Positions 1 to 8,010 of a stretch of 30,048 nucleotides of DNA are shown here, in pieces (position 1 is the stretch's first letter; every line of letters begins with the position of its first letter). Source of the DNA: JANXLS01 sp038227045 (GTDB lineage: Bacteria > Planctomycetota > SZUA-567 > H5-PLA8); the NCBI GenBank assembly GCA_038227045.1, contig JBBRQD010000071.1, positions 1-30,048 on the forward strand, in the 5' to 3' direction. A model generated the notes under the pieces. The model made no database searches and had not been told where the DNA came from. It saw only the letters and a list, made by a program, of their open reading frames with translations. The translations under genes were made by a program, and so were the position numbers.

Positions 1-144
1 CGTTATCGCGCCGCGCCGGGCAAGTTGAACGAGGCGGTCGAGCAAAGGCGTATCAAGAGGATACGCCGTGCGAGGCCAACGAAGTTCAACGCCGCCCGCC
101 GCAAGCGAGAACGATGCTTTAGAAATGCGCGGGTCAATAATAGC

Positions 145-2595
145 TTAAGGCTTCGCCAGCGCCGCCGAGCCGCTCTTGCCCAGCGTCGCCGTGTACGTCA
201 GTGTCTTCGTCACGCCATACGTGACATTATTGAAGAAGACATTGTAATTCACCATTTTCGCGACCTTCGACGCGCTGGCATTGGTCAACCCTGCGTTGGA
301 CAGTAGCGCCGCAAACGTGCCCTTCGACGCCGACACACTGTACTTCGAAACGCCGATCTTGGGCTTGCCAAGCGTAAGACCCTTCGGTGCGAACTTGCCT
401 TTTGAATCGGCCGTGAAAACCAGGATCACGCCCGGCGTGCCGTTCACATCGCCCACTTCGGCGACAAACCTCGTGCCGGCCGCAATCGTCGTCAGCGGGT
501 TGGCAATCGTTCCGCCAAAACTGACCGAATCCGAAAGTGTCGGCTTGGCGAAATTCAATTTCACGCCGACTTTGGTGACAGTCAACGCCACGGTCGCGCC
601 GGCTGGCGCGCCACCGAACGGCGTTGACGTGGCGAGTGAGGGATCGCTGCCCGCCGCCAATTCGACGGCGTTGGAGAAACCGTCGCCGTCCAAATCATTG
701 ATATCCGCAATGGTCAACGTCGCCGACGTTTGCGCGCTGAGTTTTGCGCCCACGGGATTGCTGAGCGTGACCGTGGCCGTCAGGAACAAATCGAGCTTGT
801 TGTCATTGAGAGTGGGAACGGAGATCGTCCGCGTGGTTTCGCCGCTGAGAAAATTGAGCGTGCCGCTCACCGCGGTGAAATTCGTCCCGGCGATGGCGCT
901 CCCGGAGGCCGCTACGTAATCGACGGAAACGTTGCCGCTGGTGCTGCCCGTGCGGGTCACGGTCAATACGCCCGCGCTGCCTTCGACCACGGCATAATTC
1001 GCCGCCGTGAATTGCAGCACAGGGGTTGTCAAGGGCGTCACGGAGGCCAGACTGCGATAGACGCCGCCGCCGCCAATGAGCACTCCGGCGCCGCCCGCGG
1101 GAACGACCGTCGCGGCGCCGGTCGTCAGGTCGATCGTGTACAGCGCGTTGTTAATGGCCGCGAACGCGATTCCGGACGGCGCAATTTCGAAGCCCGTAAT
1201 AGTGCTCGTATTGACACCCAGAGGGCCCACGGTCGTCAGCAAACCCGAGTTGGGTGCTGGAAGAGTCACGAGTATGTCAAGGTTCTGGTCGATGCCGTAC
1301 ATCGTCGTGGTCGCCGCTCCCGCCACCTGATTGGTATACGCCAGTGCGACGACGCTGGGCACGGCCAACACATTGGGGTCCGCGGGCGCATACGCCAAAT
1401 TGGTATCGACTCCGGCAATCGCGCCGCTGGTGGGATCCACGCGCAAGTTCTGGTTGGCGTCGTTGACGATGCGAATCGAATCGGCAACCGGATCGAAACC
1501 AAATCCCATGTTGAAACTCGTCGGCAGCGTGCTCAGCGGCACAGCGCTGATTTTCGTCGCGATAGCCGTCACCGGATCGACGGTGTAAATGTTGCTCGCG
1601 CTGCCGATGCCGTACAGCAGCCCGTTGAGCGGCCGGAATGCGATCTCCCGGAGCGCTTCGCCTACAACCAAGCCGCTGACAGCAACCGACGCCGAAGCCA
1701 CGGACGGGGTGCGGCTGTCGATCCGGCGCAAGTTGCTGCCCGTGTCGAGCACGACGATGTCGAAGGAATTCGTCGGCGTCGCCGCGGAGATATCGGCAAT
1801 GATTTCGCCGCCGCCAATGGCACCCACCAACGCCGCGGTGCCCGTGCTTAAATTGAGCGTGTACAACTTAGACGTGATGTCGCCGGTCGCGGTCAACGAA
1901 GCATACGCCACGCCGGTTTGACCGGAGATATCGAAGCCCGCAAAATCCGTGGTGTCCACGCCCAGCTTGCCGACGGTGAACACTTGTCCGAGGTTCGGCG
2001 AAACGCTGCCATTGATCGAGCCGATCGACACCAGCGTGTCCTGCGTGGCATCGATGGCATACAGCGTCGTGGAACTGGCGTCCTGGTTGTTGTTCGTGTA
2101 GGCGGTGGAAACGATATGCGGCGGGATGCCGAACGCCGGATCGAATTTGTCATACGCCAACGCGATATCCAGCGCACTGGTCCCGTTGACGGGGTTCAAG
2201 CGCAGATTCTGCCCCGTCTCGCTGCAGCAGCGGATGCGGTCGGAGGTCGGGTTGAAATCGATGCCGAATCGAGTGCCTGAAAGAAGCGTCGCGAACGGTG
2301 CTGCGGACAACGGCGTGGCCACGCCGGTTGTCACGTCGATTCGATAGACGCGGCTGGTGCTGCCCACGGCATAAAGCTGCCCGGTGTTTGGACGGAAATC
2401 AATGCCGACGAGATTTTCGCTGGCTTGAAGGTTGGTGACCTGGACACTGCCGGTGATCGCGCCCGGCGCGGCGCTGTCAAAGCGCAGCAGTTTGTTGCTG
2501 ACGGTAAGCGCCACAATCTCTTCCGCGCGCAACGCCAAACAGGACACCACCGACAAAACGCCCACGACGAGTGCAAGACGAGCAAATCGATTCAT
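145..2595 (-). CDS. Secreted DUF4394 / Calx-beta protein
   Basis: An 816-aa exported protein. Residues 1-24 are a signal peptide (Arg near the N-terminus, hydrophobic core, cleavage near ALRA/EE). Two consecutive DUF4394 propeller-like units follow (about 27-270 and 278-520), each with an LY-x-ID type repeat and a phrase of the kind GIDFNPTSDRIR. A Calx-beta domain lies at about 525-628 (VVEGSAGVLTVTRTGSTSG). After it comes an acidic calcium-binding motif, DLDGDGFSNAVELAAGSDPS (about 631-650), typical of bacterial thrombospondin-3-like repeats. The last ~150 residues are beta-rich and I do not recognise them. A strong GGAGAGGG ribosome binding site (complement of 2599-2606) supports this start. 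DUF4394 has no known enzymatic activity. A calcium-stabilised surface or adhesion role is inferred from the domains only. Confidence 0.9.
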   Translation of the reverse strand: MNRFARLALVVGVLSVVSCLALRAEEIVALTVSNKLLRFDSAAPGAITGSVQVTNLQASENLVGIDFRPNTGQLYAVGSTSRVYRIDVTTGVATPLSAAPFATLLSGTRFGIDFNPTSDRIRCCSETGQNLRLNPVNGTSALDIALAYDKFDPAFGIPPHIVSTAYTNNNQDASSTTLYAIDATQDTLVSIGSINGSVSPNLGQVFTVGKLGVDTTDFAGFDISGQTGVAYASLTATGDITSKLYTLNLSTGTAALVGAIGGGEIIADISAATPTNSFDIVVLDTGSNLRRIDSRTPSVASASVAVSGLVVGEALREIAFRPLNGLLYGIGSASNIYTVDPVTAIATKISAVPLSTLPTSFNMGFGFDPVADSIRIVNDANQNLRVDPTSGAIAGVDTNLAYAPADPNVLAVPSVVALAYTNQVAGAATTTMYGIDQNLDILVTLPAPNSGLLTTVGPLGVNTSTITGFEIAPSGIAFAAINNALYTIDLTTGAATVVPAGGAGVLIGGGGVYRSLASVTPLTTPVLQFTAANYAVVEGSAGVLTVTRTGSTSGNVSVDYVAASGSAIAGTNFTAVSGTLNFLSGETTRTISVPTLNDNKLDLFLTATVTLSNPVGAKLSAQTSATLTIADINDLDGDGFSNAVELAAGSDPSLATSTPFGGAPAGATVALTVTKVGVKLNFAKPTLSDSVSFGGTIANPLTTIAAGTRFVAEVGDVNGTPGVILVFTADSKGKFAPKGLTLGKPKIGVSKYSVSASKGTFAALLSNAGLTNASASKVAKMVNYNVFFNNVTYGVTKTLTYTATLGKSGSAALAKP

Positions 2596-2653
2596 GATCC
2601 CTCTCCAAAGATGAAGTGATTCGTGCGCGAATTTCGAGTCTTACGTGACGGCA

Positions 2654-2678
2654 TTTTTCAATAGGTTCAATTGAAAAA
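2654..2678. repeat. AT-rich 9-bp inverted repeat between purH and the DUF4394 gene
   Basis: TTTTTCAAT at 2654-2662 pairs perfectly with ATTGAAAAA at 2670-2678 across a 7-nt loop. It lies downstream of purH and about 60 bp upstream of the DUF4394 start, all on the minus strand. No T-tract follows it on either strand, so it is not a classical terminator. It could be an operator or a weak processing hairpin. Confidence 0.4.
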
Positions 2679-2719
2679 GAAAATAATGCAAATAACGGTG
2701 AGCTTTAAGACCGTTCGGT

Positions 2720-4336
2720 TCAATGCCTGAAGTGCCGCACCCCCGTAAACACCATCGCAATATTGTATTGATTCGCGACGGCAATCACTTCGTCGTCCTT
2801 GACGCTGCCGCCGGGCTGAATGATTGCGGTGACTCCGGCTTTCGCGGCGGATTCGGGGCCGTCGGGGAATGGGAAGAAGGCGTCGCTCGCCAGTGCCGCG
2901 CCCTGCGCTTTTTCGCCCGCTTTGGCCAGCGCGATGTGGACCGAATCCACGCGCGACATTTGCCCGGCGCCAACACCCACCACCGCTTCGTCCTTCGCCA
3001 CCACGATCGCGTTGCTCTTCACGTGCTTGCATACGATCCACGCGAATTTCAACGCCGCCAGTTCCGTTTCCGTCGGTGCGCGCTGGGTGACCACTTTCAG
3101 CGCCGCGAATTCGTCCTCGAAGGACACGCTGTCCGGCGTCTGCACGAGAATGCCGCCCGGTATCGTGCGCACGTCGCGAAAACGCGTCGCCTCCAGGAAC
3201 GCGCGCGCTTTCCGCGGCTCGTTCTCCGCGCCCGATTCGTCTTCGCCGGCTTCAAGCAGGATCACGTTCGCGCCCCACTTTTTGCGCGTCGTCAGAATTT
3301 CCTTGGCATTGTCGGAGAACGAGGGCGCGACGATGGCGTCGGCTTTGAAGTTTTTCGCGCCGACGATTTCTTCCGCGACGCGCGAATCGACTTGCCGGTT
3401 GAAACTCAACACGCCGCCGAACGCCGAAAGCGGATCGGCGTCGTACGCGCGCTTCCAGGCGTCGAGCAGGTCGTCGGCGATGGCCGCGCCGCAGGGATTG
3501 TTGTGCTTGACCACGCACGCCGCCGGGCGCTTGAATTCGCGCACGATTTCATAAGCCGTGTTCATGTCGAGCAGATTGTTGAACCCAATCTCCTTGCCCG
3601 AAATCTGAGTGCCCTGCGCGACACACGGCTCGTTGTAGCCGGGAATCGCGTATAACGCGGCGCTTTTCTGGTGCGGATTTTCGCCGTAGCGCAGCGACTC
3701 CCGGATGACGCCGTGAAGCGTGAACGTCGGCGGCATGACCTCCTCGCCCAGCGTTTCGAGATACGCACAGATGACGCCGTCGTAGCGGCTGGTCGTCGCG
3801 AAGACTTTGGCGGCCAGGCGCTGCCGCGTTTCCTTGAGCGTGTTATGGCCGTTCTTCTTGATTTCGTCGAGCAGCTCTTCGTAATCGTGAGGATCGACGA
3901 TGACCGTGACGGATTCCCAATTCTTTGCCGCGCTGCGGATCATGCTGGGCCCGCCGATATCGATCTGCTCGATGGCCTCTTCAGGCGCGATGCCGGGTTT
4001 CTTGATGGTGTCTTCAAACGGATACAGATTGACGCAAACGAGATCGATGGGCGGAATGAAAAATTCGCCGGCTTGCTTGACGTGATCGGGCAGCGAGCGG
4101 CGGTAGAGCAGCCCGCCGTGCACTTTGGGGTGCAGCGTTTTGACGCGCCCATCGAGGATTTCGGGGAAGCCGGTATAGGCGCTGATGTCGATGACGGTCA
4201 GGCCGGCGTTGCGCAGATGTTTCGCGGTGCCGCCGGTGCTGATGAGTTCCACGCCGATGGCCGCGAGGCCGAACGCGAAATCGGTGAGGCCCGTTTTGTC
4301 GAAGACGGAGATTAATGCGCGTTGAATTGCAGACAT
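2720..4336 (-). CDS. purH: Bifunctional AICAR formyltransferase / IMP cyclohydrolase
   Basis: PurH catalyses the last two steps of de novo IMP synthesis: formylation of AICAR with 10-formyl-THF, then ring closure to IMP, in the cytoplasm. The 538-aa length is normal. The N-terminal MGS-like cyclohydrolase domain shows STGGT, KTLHPKVHGGLLYRR and NLYPFEDTI, followed by DIGGPSMIRSAAKN. The transformylase domain shows RYGENPHQ, the catalytic Lys-His in VVKHNNPCGAA, LSAFGGV, and the C-terminal DAFFPFPDGPE and IIQPGGSVKDDEVI motifs. The sequence appears complete and canonical to its end (GVRHFRH). An AGGAA ribosome binding site lies just upstream of ATG 4336. The gene stands alone, with no other pur gene in the window. 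Confidence 0.98.
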   Translation of the reverse strand: MSAIQRALISVFDKTGLTDFAFGLAAIGVELISTGGTAKHLRNAGLTVIDISAYTGFPEILDGRVKTLHPKVHGGLLYRRSLPDHVKQAGEFFIPPIDLVCVNLYPFEDTIKKPGIAPEEAIEQIDIGGPSMIRSAAKNWESVTVIVDPHDYEELLDEIKKNGHNTLKETRQRLAAKVFATTSRYDGVICAYLETLGEEVMPPTFTLHGVIRESLRYGENPHQKSAALYAIPGYNEPCVAQGTQISGKEIGFNNLLDMNTAYEIVREFKRPAACVVKHNNPCGAAIADDLLDAWKRAYDADPLSAFGGVLSFNRQVDSRVAEEIVGAKNFKADAIVAPSFSDNAKEILTTRKKWGANVILLEAGEDESGAENEPRKARAFLEATRFRDVRTIPGGILVQTPDSVSFEDEFAALKVVTQRAPTETELAALKFAWIVCKHVKSNAIVVAKDEAVVGVGAGQMSRVDSVHIALAKAGEKAQGAALASDAFFPFPDGPESAAKAGVTAIIQPGGSVKDDEVIAVANQYNIAMVFTGVRHFRH

Positions 4337-4393
4337 TGCGTGAGTTCCTGCGTTTTTTAAAATGAGTTGCGTGTGGGGAAAACGATCGGGCGT

Positions 4394-4423
4394 AGTTTAT
4401 CCGCCGAACGAAGTTCTGCACAA
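4394..4423 (-). promoter_or_regulatory. Putative sigma70-type promoter for purH
   Basis: On the minus strand, TTGTGC (complement of 4418-4423) and TAAACT (complement of 4394-4399) are separated by 18 nt. They lie about 60-90 bp upstream of the purH ATG, in an otherwise empty gap (4337-4573). The call rests on consensus similarity only. Confidence 0.4.
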
Positions 4424-4573
4424 AAAAATCGCTGGGAAAAGGAGAGGGGCGATCTGAGTGGGATTTGGCGTCTGCTGATAAATCGTGGCTTTTGCCGAGA
4501 ACCCGGCAAAGCCTTTATTGATAAGAACGAGTCATTCGGAACTGTCTGCGCCATTTCGACCGGCGCAGAATGC

Positions 4574-5035
4574 CTATAGATCAAGGAAGAAGTCTAGGCG
4601 TTTTGAGTTAATATCGATCAACTTCAGAATTTCGTAGACTTCCTTCATGTTCTGGCCCGTATTTTGCGCCCACAGAATAATACCAAGATTTTCACCGCAA
4701 TGGCCGCCTAGTTTTACGCGATCAAAGATGTCTTCGGCCAGTTTGCGGTTCGGGTGGAATTCACGGTTGATTAGATCGTAATCTTCCTGATCGAGTTCGC
4801 TCCAGTATTTCGCTCCGGAAAGATGTTCAACGAGGCGTGCGCGGCACCAGGACCACCAATGTTTGCATTTCCAATTCATGATCGCTGCCTGGCCCATATC
4901 GCGGCCGGCTTTTTCAGAGAGGAACCACTTGTGGCGGTCCAATTCCAACTGCGCCGCGCGAAATAGCTCGCTCTCGCGGCGGATGTCGGACTTGGGCGCA
5001 CAATCCGTGGTTATAGGACAACACAACGAAGACAT
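4574..5035 (-). CDS. Hypothetical protein, 153 aa, Trp-rich helical
   Basis: I cannot assign a family. The protein is soluble and largely helical, with no signal peptide. It has a short Cys-containing N-terminus (SSLCCPITTDC) and then the motif HKWFLSEKAGRDMG, which resembles a short motif I recall from other unnamed bacterial proteins. A Trp-rich stretch NWKCKHWWSWCRARLVEHL follows, and the C-terminal helix ends KRLDFFLDL. A GGGAGG ribosome binding site lies 6 nt upstream of ATG 5035, which supports both the start and real coding. It lies downstream of the enoyl-CoA hydratase gene on the same strand, with a 136-bp gap that carries its own promoter-like sequence. It is probably a small accessory protein of unknown role. 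Confidence 0.75.
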   Translation of the reverse strand: MSSLCCPITTDCAPKSDIRRESELFRAAQLELDRHKWFLSEKAGRDMGQAAIMNWKCKHWWSWCRARLVEHLSGAKYWSELDQEDYDLINREFHPNRKLAEDIFDRVKLGGHCGENLGIILWAQNTGQNMKEVYEILKLIDINSKRLDFFLDL

Positions 5036-5082
5036 GTTACGCCTCCCGAAAGCCTATCTATGACGTGTAGTGAGACTCCACA

Positions 5083-5109
5083 TTTTAGCAACTTCGACCT
5101 TTAAGTCAA
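5083..5109 (-). promoter_or_regulatory. Putative promoter of the 153-aa gene
   Basis: On the minus strand, TTGACT (complement of 5104-5109) and TAAAAT (complement of 5083-5088) are separated by 15 nt, about 50 bp upstream of ATG 5035. Both boxes are close to consensus but the spacer is short. The site suggests that the 153-aa gene is transcribed independently of the hydratase gene. Confidence 0.4.
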
Positions 5110-5171
5110 ACACATTCTTAGCCGCTTCAACACGCGCGCATAATCTAATTGTCCCTACCTCTACACTACAT

Positions 5172-5939
5172 TTACGTCCAAGGCGGCTTTTCTTTGCGTA
5201 AAAAAGACAAAACCCCCGCCATACATTCTGACGATTGACGTGCTCTTGCATTCAATTCTACAGCCAAGTTCATGTCATCAAACACTTTAAGCCTGAATTG
5301 CTCTGCCAGTAATCGCTTCGTCGAAGCCATCGCCTCGGGGCTGTTTTTCGCGAACTGAGCCGCCCATCGCCCGCATTCGTCCATCAGTTTCTCGACCGGA
5401 ACAACTCCATGCCCTATGCCAATTGAAAGCGATTCGTGTGCCGAAACACTTCGTGCAGAAAGCATCAACTCCCGCGCCTTTTTAACCCCAATGCTCAATT
5501 GAAGATAGACTCCGACAATTGCCGGCACAAATCCCAGCCGCACTTCACTGAAACAAATCGACGCCTTATCGGACAGAATCGTTACGTCACACACCAGCGC
5601 CACACCCGCCCCGCCCGCCACAGCCGGACCGTTCACAGCCGCGATTAGCGGTTTGGGATAGCCGATCAGGTAGTCGTAAAAATCGCGAATCGATTTGGAA
5701 TCGGCGAGATCGTCTTCGTACGACTCGCCGGCAAATGTCTCCAAATCGAGACCAGAACAAAATACGTCGCCCGCCCCCGTCAAAATCACACTGCGAATCG
5801 CGTCGTTCTTGCGCAGCAGTTCCAGCGATCCGATCAAGGCCGCCCGCATCGCCGGGGAGATCGGGTTGCGCTTGGCGGGCTGGTTAAGCGTCAACGTCGC
5901 GCTCATACCGCCCAGATGAGAGATGACCAAATCGGACAT
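5172..5939 (-). CDS. Enoyl-CoA hydratase/isomerase (crotonase) family protein
   Basis: A 255-aa single-domain crotonase, the usual length. The two oxyanion-hole segments are TGAGDVFCSGLDL (54-66) and AGGAGVAL (108-115). Both acidic residues needed for hydratase chemistry appear present: Glu132 in SEVRLGFVPA and Glu157 in ARELML. This argues for hydration of an enoyl-CoA rather than a pure isomerase. The EVRLGFVPAIVGVYL stretch, which lacks the PGxGG of classical fatty-acid hydratases, recalls methylglutaconyl-CoA hydratases of leucine degradation. That substrate is only a suggestion, because no other leucine-catabolism gene lies nearby. The protein is cytoplasmic. ATG 5939 gives the standard N-terminus. 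Confidence 0.9.
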   Translation of the reverse strand: MSDLVISHLGGMSATLTLNQPAKRNPISPAMRAALIGSLELLRKNDAIRSVILTGAGDVFCSGLDLETFAGESYEDDLADSKSIRDFYDYLIGYPKPLIAAVNGPAVAGGAGVALVCDVTILSDKASICFSEVRLGFVPAIVGVYLQLSIGVKKARELMLSARSVSAHESLSIGIGHGVVPVEKLMDECGRWAAQFAKNSPEAMASTKRLLAEQFRLKVFDDMNLAVELNARARQSSECMAGVLSFLRKEKPPWT

Positions 5940-6064
5940 TTTGTAGCCTTGTGATCTTTTCCGTTCATCGTCGGTTACCGCGAATATCTTGAGAAAATTA
6001 CGGCGAACAGCTTTTTTGCCGCGAATCGCCGCGAATTATTTCCTTTAAAAAAACGGCTGGACGG

Positions 6065-6127
6065 ATAATTGTGGTGCGGGCGTCTCGCCTACACAGCGAC
6101 AGCCGGGAACGGTCGCACTACAATTAG
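6065..6127. repeat. Family A palindromic repeat, copy 1
   Basis: The element starts ATAATTGTGGTGC (6065-6077) and ends GCACTACAATTAG (6115-6127). Its ends pair as an inverted repeat with a single G-T mismatch. A second copy with the same end sequences lies at 14485-14544, while the interiors differ. This copy lies 30 bp upstream of the PolX-like start, in a 217-bp gap between divergently transcribed genes, so it falls in the leader or promoter region. Confidence 0.6.
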
Positions 6128-6156
6128 TGTTCAAAATCACCGATGAGGTTGCTTAA

Positions 6157-7860
6157 ATGAATGAACCGACCTTGCCACTCCCCGCACATGCCGTCGCGGC
6201 ACTGTTGAATGAAATCGGCACCCGCATGGATTTGGGCGGCGAATCGCCTTTTAAAAGCCGCGCGTATTTTGCCGCGGCCGAGAATCTCTCCGCACTCCCG
6301 GTGCCCCTTGAGCAACTCGTCGCTCAGGGCAAACTCAAAACCATTCCCGGCGTCGGCGAAGCCATCGCGGAGAAAATCATTAAGCTGCACAAGACCGGCA
6401 CGCATCCGACGCTCGATTATTTGCGCTCGCTGTTCCCGGCCGGCGTGCTCGACCTGTTGAAAATTCCCGGCTTGGGACCGAAGAAGGCCGCGGCGCTGTA
6501 TCAATCGTTGAAAATCGCGAGTCTCGTCGAATTGGAAACCGCCTGCCTCGCCGGCAAGCTCGCGACGGAGAAAAGCTTCGGAGCGAAGCTTCAGGCCAAG
6601 ATTCTCGAAAGCCTCGCCTTTGAAAAACGCAATCAGGGTCTCGTCAAAATCGACGCCGCTCACCGGCGCGCGCGCGCCGCGAGCGAAACTTTGAAAGACC
6701 GCCATTCCTCCATTAAGGAGGTCATCGCCGCCGGAGACGTGCGGCGTGGATGCGAAGTCTGCGGCCGGATCGATCTGGTTGCCGTGATCGACGACAATAC
6801 CCTGGATGAACCGCTCGAATCGACATCCGAGTTTCGCGTGATCACAACGCCCAGCGCAAATTTGGGTGCCGCGCTGCTCTTCGCGACTGGCAGCGAATCG
6901 CATCTCGCCTCACTGGGAAATCTGGCCAAGGCGAAGGGTCTCGAATTGACTCCCGAAGGGCTGCGGCGTGGCATGAGCGAGCTGCCCTGCGCGACCGAAG
7001 CTGAAATCTACGCCGCGCTGGGTTTGGGTTTCATCGAGCCGGAACTCCGCGAAGGCCGTGGCGAAATCGAACGCGCCGAACGCGGCGCTGCGCCGCGCCT
7101 CATTGAAGACAAAGACCTGCGCGGCATTTTGCACTGCCACACGGATTTCTCAGACGGGTCGAACACGCTCGGCGAAATGGCCGAAGCGACGCGCAAACTC
7201 GGCATGGAGTATTTCGGAGTCTGCGACCATTCGCAGAGCGCCGCCTATGCCGGCGGCATGCGCATCGAGAAAGTCGTTGCGCAACATCAGCTCGTCAACG
7301 AATTGAACCAGGGCTATCAAGGCAAGCGTTTCCGCATCTTTAAAGGAGTCGAATCGGACATCCTCGAACACGGTGAACTGGATTACACGGACGAACAATT
7401 GGCGTCGTTCGATTTCATCGTCGCGAGCGTGCACAGCCGTTTTCAGCTCGACAAGAAAGCGCAGACCGCGCGCATCGTCAACGCGATTCGCAATCCGCGC
7501 ACGACGATTCTGGGCCACGCGACCGGCCGGCTGCTCTTGCAGCGCGAGCCCTACGACGTGGACATGGAGTCGATTTTAAAAGCATGCGCCGACCACGGCG
7601 TCGCGGTGGAAATCAACGCCGATCCGCACCGCCTGGACCTGGATTGGCGCTGGCACCAGCGCGCCCTGGAACTCGGCTGCCTGCTCTCAATCAATCCCGA
7701 CGCACACGACACCACGGGCCTGCTGAACCAAAAGTGGGGCGTGATCATCGCGCGAAAGGGCGGCGTGCCGGCGGATCGCGTCCTGAATTGCTTCGATTTG
7801 GAAAAATTCGCAAAACATATCGGCGATCGAAAGAAAGGTTTGAAGGTTGAAGGTTGCTAG
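6157..7860 (+). CDS. polX: PolX-family protein: degenerate polymerase domain plus PHP phosphoesterase
   Basis: A 567-aa protein with bacterial PolX architecture and normal length. Two helix-hairpin-helix motifs (KTIPGVGEAIAEKI, about 68-81; KIPGLGPKKAA, about 105-115) would bind DNA. The palm that should carry GS..RR and D-x-D reads GDVRRGCEVCGRIDLV (about 192-206). The motif Ser is Asp, the first Asp of D-x-D is Arg, and the third palm Asp is not seen in EFRVITTP. The C-terminal PHP domain (from about 322) keeps its metal ligands: HCHTDFSDG, CDHS, GVESDIL, ASVHSRF, LGHATGRLL, EINADPHR, NPDAHD. It therefore probably acts as a metal-dependent 3'-5' exonuclease or phosphoesterase in repair, without polymerase activity. 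TGAGGT (6144-6149) is its ribosome binding site. Its last codons lie inside a repeat. Confidence 0.92.
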   Translation: MNEPTLPLPAHAVAALLNEIGTRMDLGGESPFKSRAYFAAAENLSALPVPLEQLVAQGKLKTIPGVGEAIAEKIIKLHKTGTHPTLDYLRSLFPAGVLDLLKIPGLGPKKAAALYQSLKIASLVELETACLAGKLATEKSFGAKLQAKILESLAFEKRNQGLVKIDAAHRRARAASETLKDRHSSIKEVIAAGDVRRGCEVCGRIDLVAVIDDNTLDEPLESTSEFRVITTPSANLGAALLFATGSESHLASLGNLAKAKGLELTPEGLRRGMSELPCATEAEIYAALGLGFIEPELREGRGEIERAERGAAPRLIEDKDLRGILHCHTDFSDGSNTLGEMAEATRKLGMEYFGVCDHSQSAAYAGGMRIEKVVAQHQLVNELNQGYQGKRFRIFKGVESDILEHGELDYTDEQLASFDFIVASVHSRFQLDKKAQTARIVNAIRNPRTTILGHATGRLLLQREPYDVDMESILKACADHGVAVEINADPHRLDLDWRWHQRALELGCLLSINPDAHDTTGLLNQKWGVIIARKGGVPADRVLNCFDLEKFAKHIGDRKKGLKVEGC

Positions 7861-7901
7861 AGTACTTATTGAATTGCCGTTGTTTAACCTTCAACCTTCA
7901 A
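7840..7901. repeat. GGTTGAA heptamer inverted repeat at the PolX-like 3' end
   Basis: The 16-bp arm TTGAAGGTTGAAGGTT (7840-7855) pairs perfectly with AACCTTCAACCTTCAA (7886-7901) across a 30-nt loop. More AACCTTCAA-like units follow to about 7919. The left arm encodes the last residues of the PolX-like protein and the loop contains its stop codon. The hairpin may protect or end the transcript, but it has no following T-tract. The rest of the gap to 8010 shows nothing else except an AAGGAG at 7988-7993. Confidence 0.7.
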
Positions 7902-8010
7902 CTTTCAAACCTTCAAACCAAAGCTCTTTCTTATTGAAGGCCCATCCGCTAAACTCGTCTCACTGTCACCTTTTAAGAAGCAACGTTAAGGAGCGTCATT
8001 TCGAGCCGCT

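Noticed and set aside
730..1851. 373-aa plus-strand frame opposite the DUF4394 gene
   Set aside because: It is Arg/Gly/His-rich antisense of a repetitive, GC-rich gene, with no start signals.
2654..2678. Intrinsic terminator after purH
   Set aside because: The 9-bp stem is AT-rich and no T-tract follows on either strand, so it is listed only as an inverted repeat.
5054..5251. 65-aa minus-strand frame between the hydratase and the 153-aa gene
   Set aside because: It overlaps the hydratase 3' end and the promoter-like sequence, and lacks a ribosome binding site or recognisable motif.
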